A program made the position numbers and the translations under genes. Below, piece by piece: positions 62,029 through 64,000 of a stretch of DNA of 64,000 bases (the first letter of the stretch is position 1; each line of letters starts with the position of its first letter). The stretch comes from Theocolax elegans (lineage: Eukaryota; Arthropoda; Insecta; Hymenoptera; Cerocephalidae), in the NCBI GenBank assembly GCA_026168455.1, contig CM047426.1, positions 65,087,238-65,151,237 of the forward strand, in the 5' to 3' direction. The notes beneath the pieces are model-generated. The model did no database searches and was not told the DNA's origin. It worked only from the letters and a program-made list of their open reading frames with translations.

Positions 62029-64000
62029 GTTCGGTTTAGTCCTTACCGATATTAAATTTTAAATTAAAAGTAAAATTTGTCGGCCATCTTTTCGCGCGCG
62101 AGCAGTGTCGCGGCGAAACGTGAGCGGGTTGAGTTTTGAGAGAGAGAGAGAGAGAGAGAGTGTATTACGAGTTAAAGAGTTAGAGTGAGAGAGAGAGAGC
62201 GCGAGAGACGGCGTGTGAGACGCGTCTCTATACCGGAGTATTCCCCCTCTTGCTCGGGGAGAGGTATACACCGGTATATCGAGAGAGAGTTCGCGCGCGA
62301 CCGTGTTTAGCCGGAAGCGCCCGATCTCACCGAGATCGGTCTCTCTCGATCGCAAGCTTGACGGGAGATCTTTGCTAGCTTGTATGGGAGCAGCAAAGTA
62401 GGGAGCGAGTAGCTTGCGCCGCGGATCGCGGGCAGCGAGAATCCCCCCCGAATAGCGCAAAGGAAAGACTTCGCGAGAGCCGACCATCATCGGCTCTCTC
62501 CGATTGCGCCCGCGAGTGGGAGTGAGAGAGAGAATCCCTAGTCGCGGGGAATCGGAGTAGGTGCTAGGCGGGCAATAGGTGTGTGAGTGAGAGAGATAGC
62601 GCGATCGCCTAGCCCCTTCGCGTGTATAAGTCTTCGCAGCTGGTTTCGCCGATAGAAAACACTGCGGCGAATTATTTTTATTTTGCTTTAATAAAATAAA
62701 TTCGTTCCCGCGCGGGATTTATTTGAGATTTATGGTGTGAGAGTGTTTTCAAATAGATCCTTTCGGGAGAGGTAGTTGCCCCACCCCTCCTCCCTTTTAA
62801 GAAAAATTTTTAACAATTTTAATTTTCTTTTATACGGGACGCGGCTAAACAATTATTGTTGTTTTTTTTTTAGTTCGAGAGCGAAATTTTTGTTGCTTTC
62901 TCCCCTCCCTGACATATATTATATGGTAGTTATAATTTAATAATTGTGATTATTATTTATTATTATTTATTTATATAATATATGTATAAATCTTTGTGTA
63001 TATAAAATATATTTTGCAACTATTGTTAATTATTTAGACTTGTTTGCAAGTTAATCAGCCGCAAAGTTACAATAGTTGTAATATTAATTATTTAAACTCG
63101 TGTGTGAGTAAAATAATTAAAATTATTTTTATTGCAATTATCTGACAGTGATTACTTGATTTAATATTTTGTATTTATTAAGTATTACTGTTCACGATAT
63201 TTGTAACATATTTTTGTAAATTTTTGAGTGTGAGAAAATTTTTTTTTATAACTCGTGTTAATTGTTTAGACTTTTTGCAAGTTAAACAATTAATGTTAAG
63301 TATCTTTGTGTGATTGTTCCGCAAAGATACCAGAGTTATAATATATAATTATTTAGACTCGAGAGTGAGTTAAATAATTGAATTTTTTTTGCATGTATTT
63401 TAATGATCGGCATATAACCTAATATTTCGTATTCGTTATTTGCCGTGAAATTTTAATACATGTAAAAAACTTTCTTTTCTCTTAATGTGTGTTTAAATTA
63501 TATCTCCACACATTTTTACCAATTATTTAGACTTGTTTGTTAGTTAAATAATTGGTTATAATTTTTTTAGTGTGTTTGAGTAAAATAATTCGGTGTATAA
63601 ATTTAATTGTTTAGACTTGTTAGCGAGTTAAATAATTAAATTTTCATTTCCTTTTCGTTCAATTTATTTAAAAAAAAGGGAAATATAAATTATTTCAACT
63701 TGTTAGCAACTTAAATTATTTATTTAGTCCTTTTTAGGATAAAATAAATATATTTCGTTGAAAAATTGTCGTTTGGGACGACAATTAGTGAAATAATTAT
63801 TTTTGTTGCAAACCATACGGGATTTACAACATTTCGTAAATACTCCTATTGTTGAAATAATTTAATTAAATTTGTGTTTGTAGTGTAGTGTAAATTATAA
63901 AGGAAATTTTTTTTGTTGTTTTGGGCTTGGAAAAGCAAAATAAAAAAATAGTGTCTTGGTGTGTGTGAATCACAAGACACTGTATTTATTTTTATATTTA
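62029..64000 (+). other. long leader of the LTR retrotransposon
   Basis: 2 kb of internal region with no credible ORF; the gag must start beyond the window. The first 600 bp are GC-rich with GA runs (62135-62160, 62180-62205, 62525-62600), and the rest is AT-rich. The region 63026-63720 carries seven variants of one hairpin (listed separately). Confidence 0.7.
63026..63720 (+). repeat. seven related stem-loops in the leader
   Basis: Imperfect palindromes of the form AATTATTTAGACTTG, a short loop, then the complementary arm CGAGTTAAATAATT, at 63026-63054, 63086-63118, 63258-63293, 63347-63379, 63519-63555, 63603-63639 and 63688-63720. Most have one unpaired G (TTAG|ACT). Some lie within larger pairings, such as GCAACTATTGTT near 63017 with AACAATAGTTG-like bases near 63070. 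Arms vary together (ACTCG/TGAGT, ACTTG/CAAGT), which suggests the stem matters. Confidence 0.75.

Noticed and set aside
63026..63720. Regularly spaced palindromic repeats resembling a CRISPR array
   Set aside because: Repeats are variable, unevenly spaced, in an insect LTR retrotransposon leader, and no cas genes exist here.

Overview
The window looks like a gene-poor, repeat-dense stretch of an insect nuclear genome. The coding capacity is almost entirely transposable elements: Ty3/gypsy-type gag and pol, endonuclease/RT non-LTR retrotransposons and two DDE-like DNA-transposon proteins. AT-rich DNA and long (TC)n/(GA)n arrays fill the rest. A hymenopteran, perhaps an ant, is my guess from the flavour of the element families; nothing here proves it. 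There are no operons, bacterial genes, CRISPR arrays or rRNA genes. Only one short stretch (51729-51977) resembles an exon of an ordinary host gene.

Layout. 1-5579: a decayed gypsy/errantivirus-like LTR element on the minus strand, cut by the left window edge, with a split protease. 5757-6530: a foldback repeat. 6596-14817: a plus-strand LTR-type element with a primer binding site, a 725-residue gag and no pol; the gag 3' part and its tail are present three times. 15965-44067: a cluster of non-LTR retrotransposons, all embedded in TC-rich microsatellite with the TC strand always sense. Element 1 (plus, 15965-23569) is interrupted by a solo LTR. Element 2 (plus, to 29842) has nearly intact ORFs. 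Elements 3 (31077-36092, plus) and 4 (39106-44067, minus) share an ORF1 with a zinc finger, coiled coil and RRM-like fold. Elements 5 (37869-38295) and 6 (38363-39074) are 5'-truncated minus copies. A 110-bp coding scrap sits at 36301 where the array switches from TC to GA. A defective DDE-like gene lies between elements 1 and 2 (24767-25945, minus).

45453-50300 holds two inverted-repeat pairs in scrambled order, with a second solo LTR and a nested foldback inside. 51000-52765 holds a tiny ORF and the likely host exon with its 3' UTR. 52766-57265 is mostly noncoding. 57359-60918 (minus) is a decayed DNA transposon encoding a DDE transposase and a Ulp1/C48-type cysteine protease. 60939-64000 is the 5' LTR, primer binding site and long hairpin-rich leader of the same LTR family that left the two solo LTRs.

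The observation that best deserves follow-up is the microsatellite-associated non-LTR group. Six of six 3' ends finish in a two-stem hairpin whose arms differ in sequence but still pair (weakest in element 5), then an AATAAA-like run, then a short tail of ATC/AATC/AAATC repeats, and then directly (TC)n. Complete copies also begin at (TC)n. In elements 2, 3 and 4, ORF1 and ORF2 lie in one reading frame separated by a single TGA. Together this suggests a lineage that inserts, in fixed orientation, into (TC)n arrays and recognises its RNA by a 3' hairpin.
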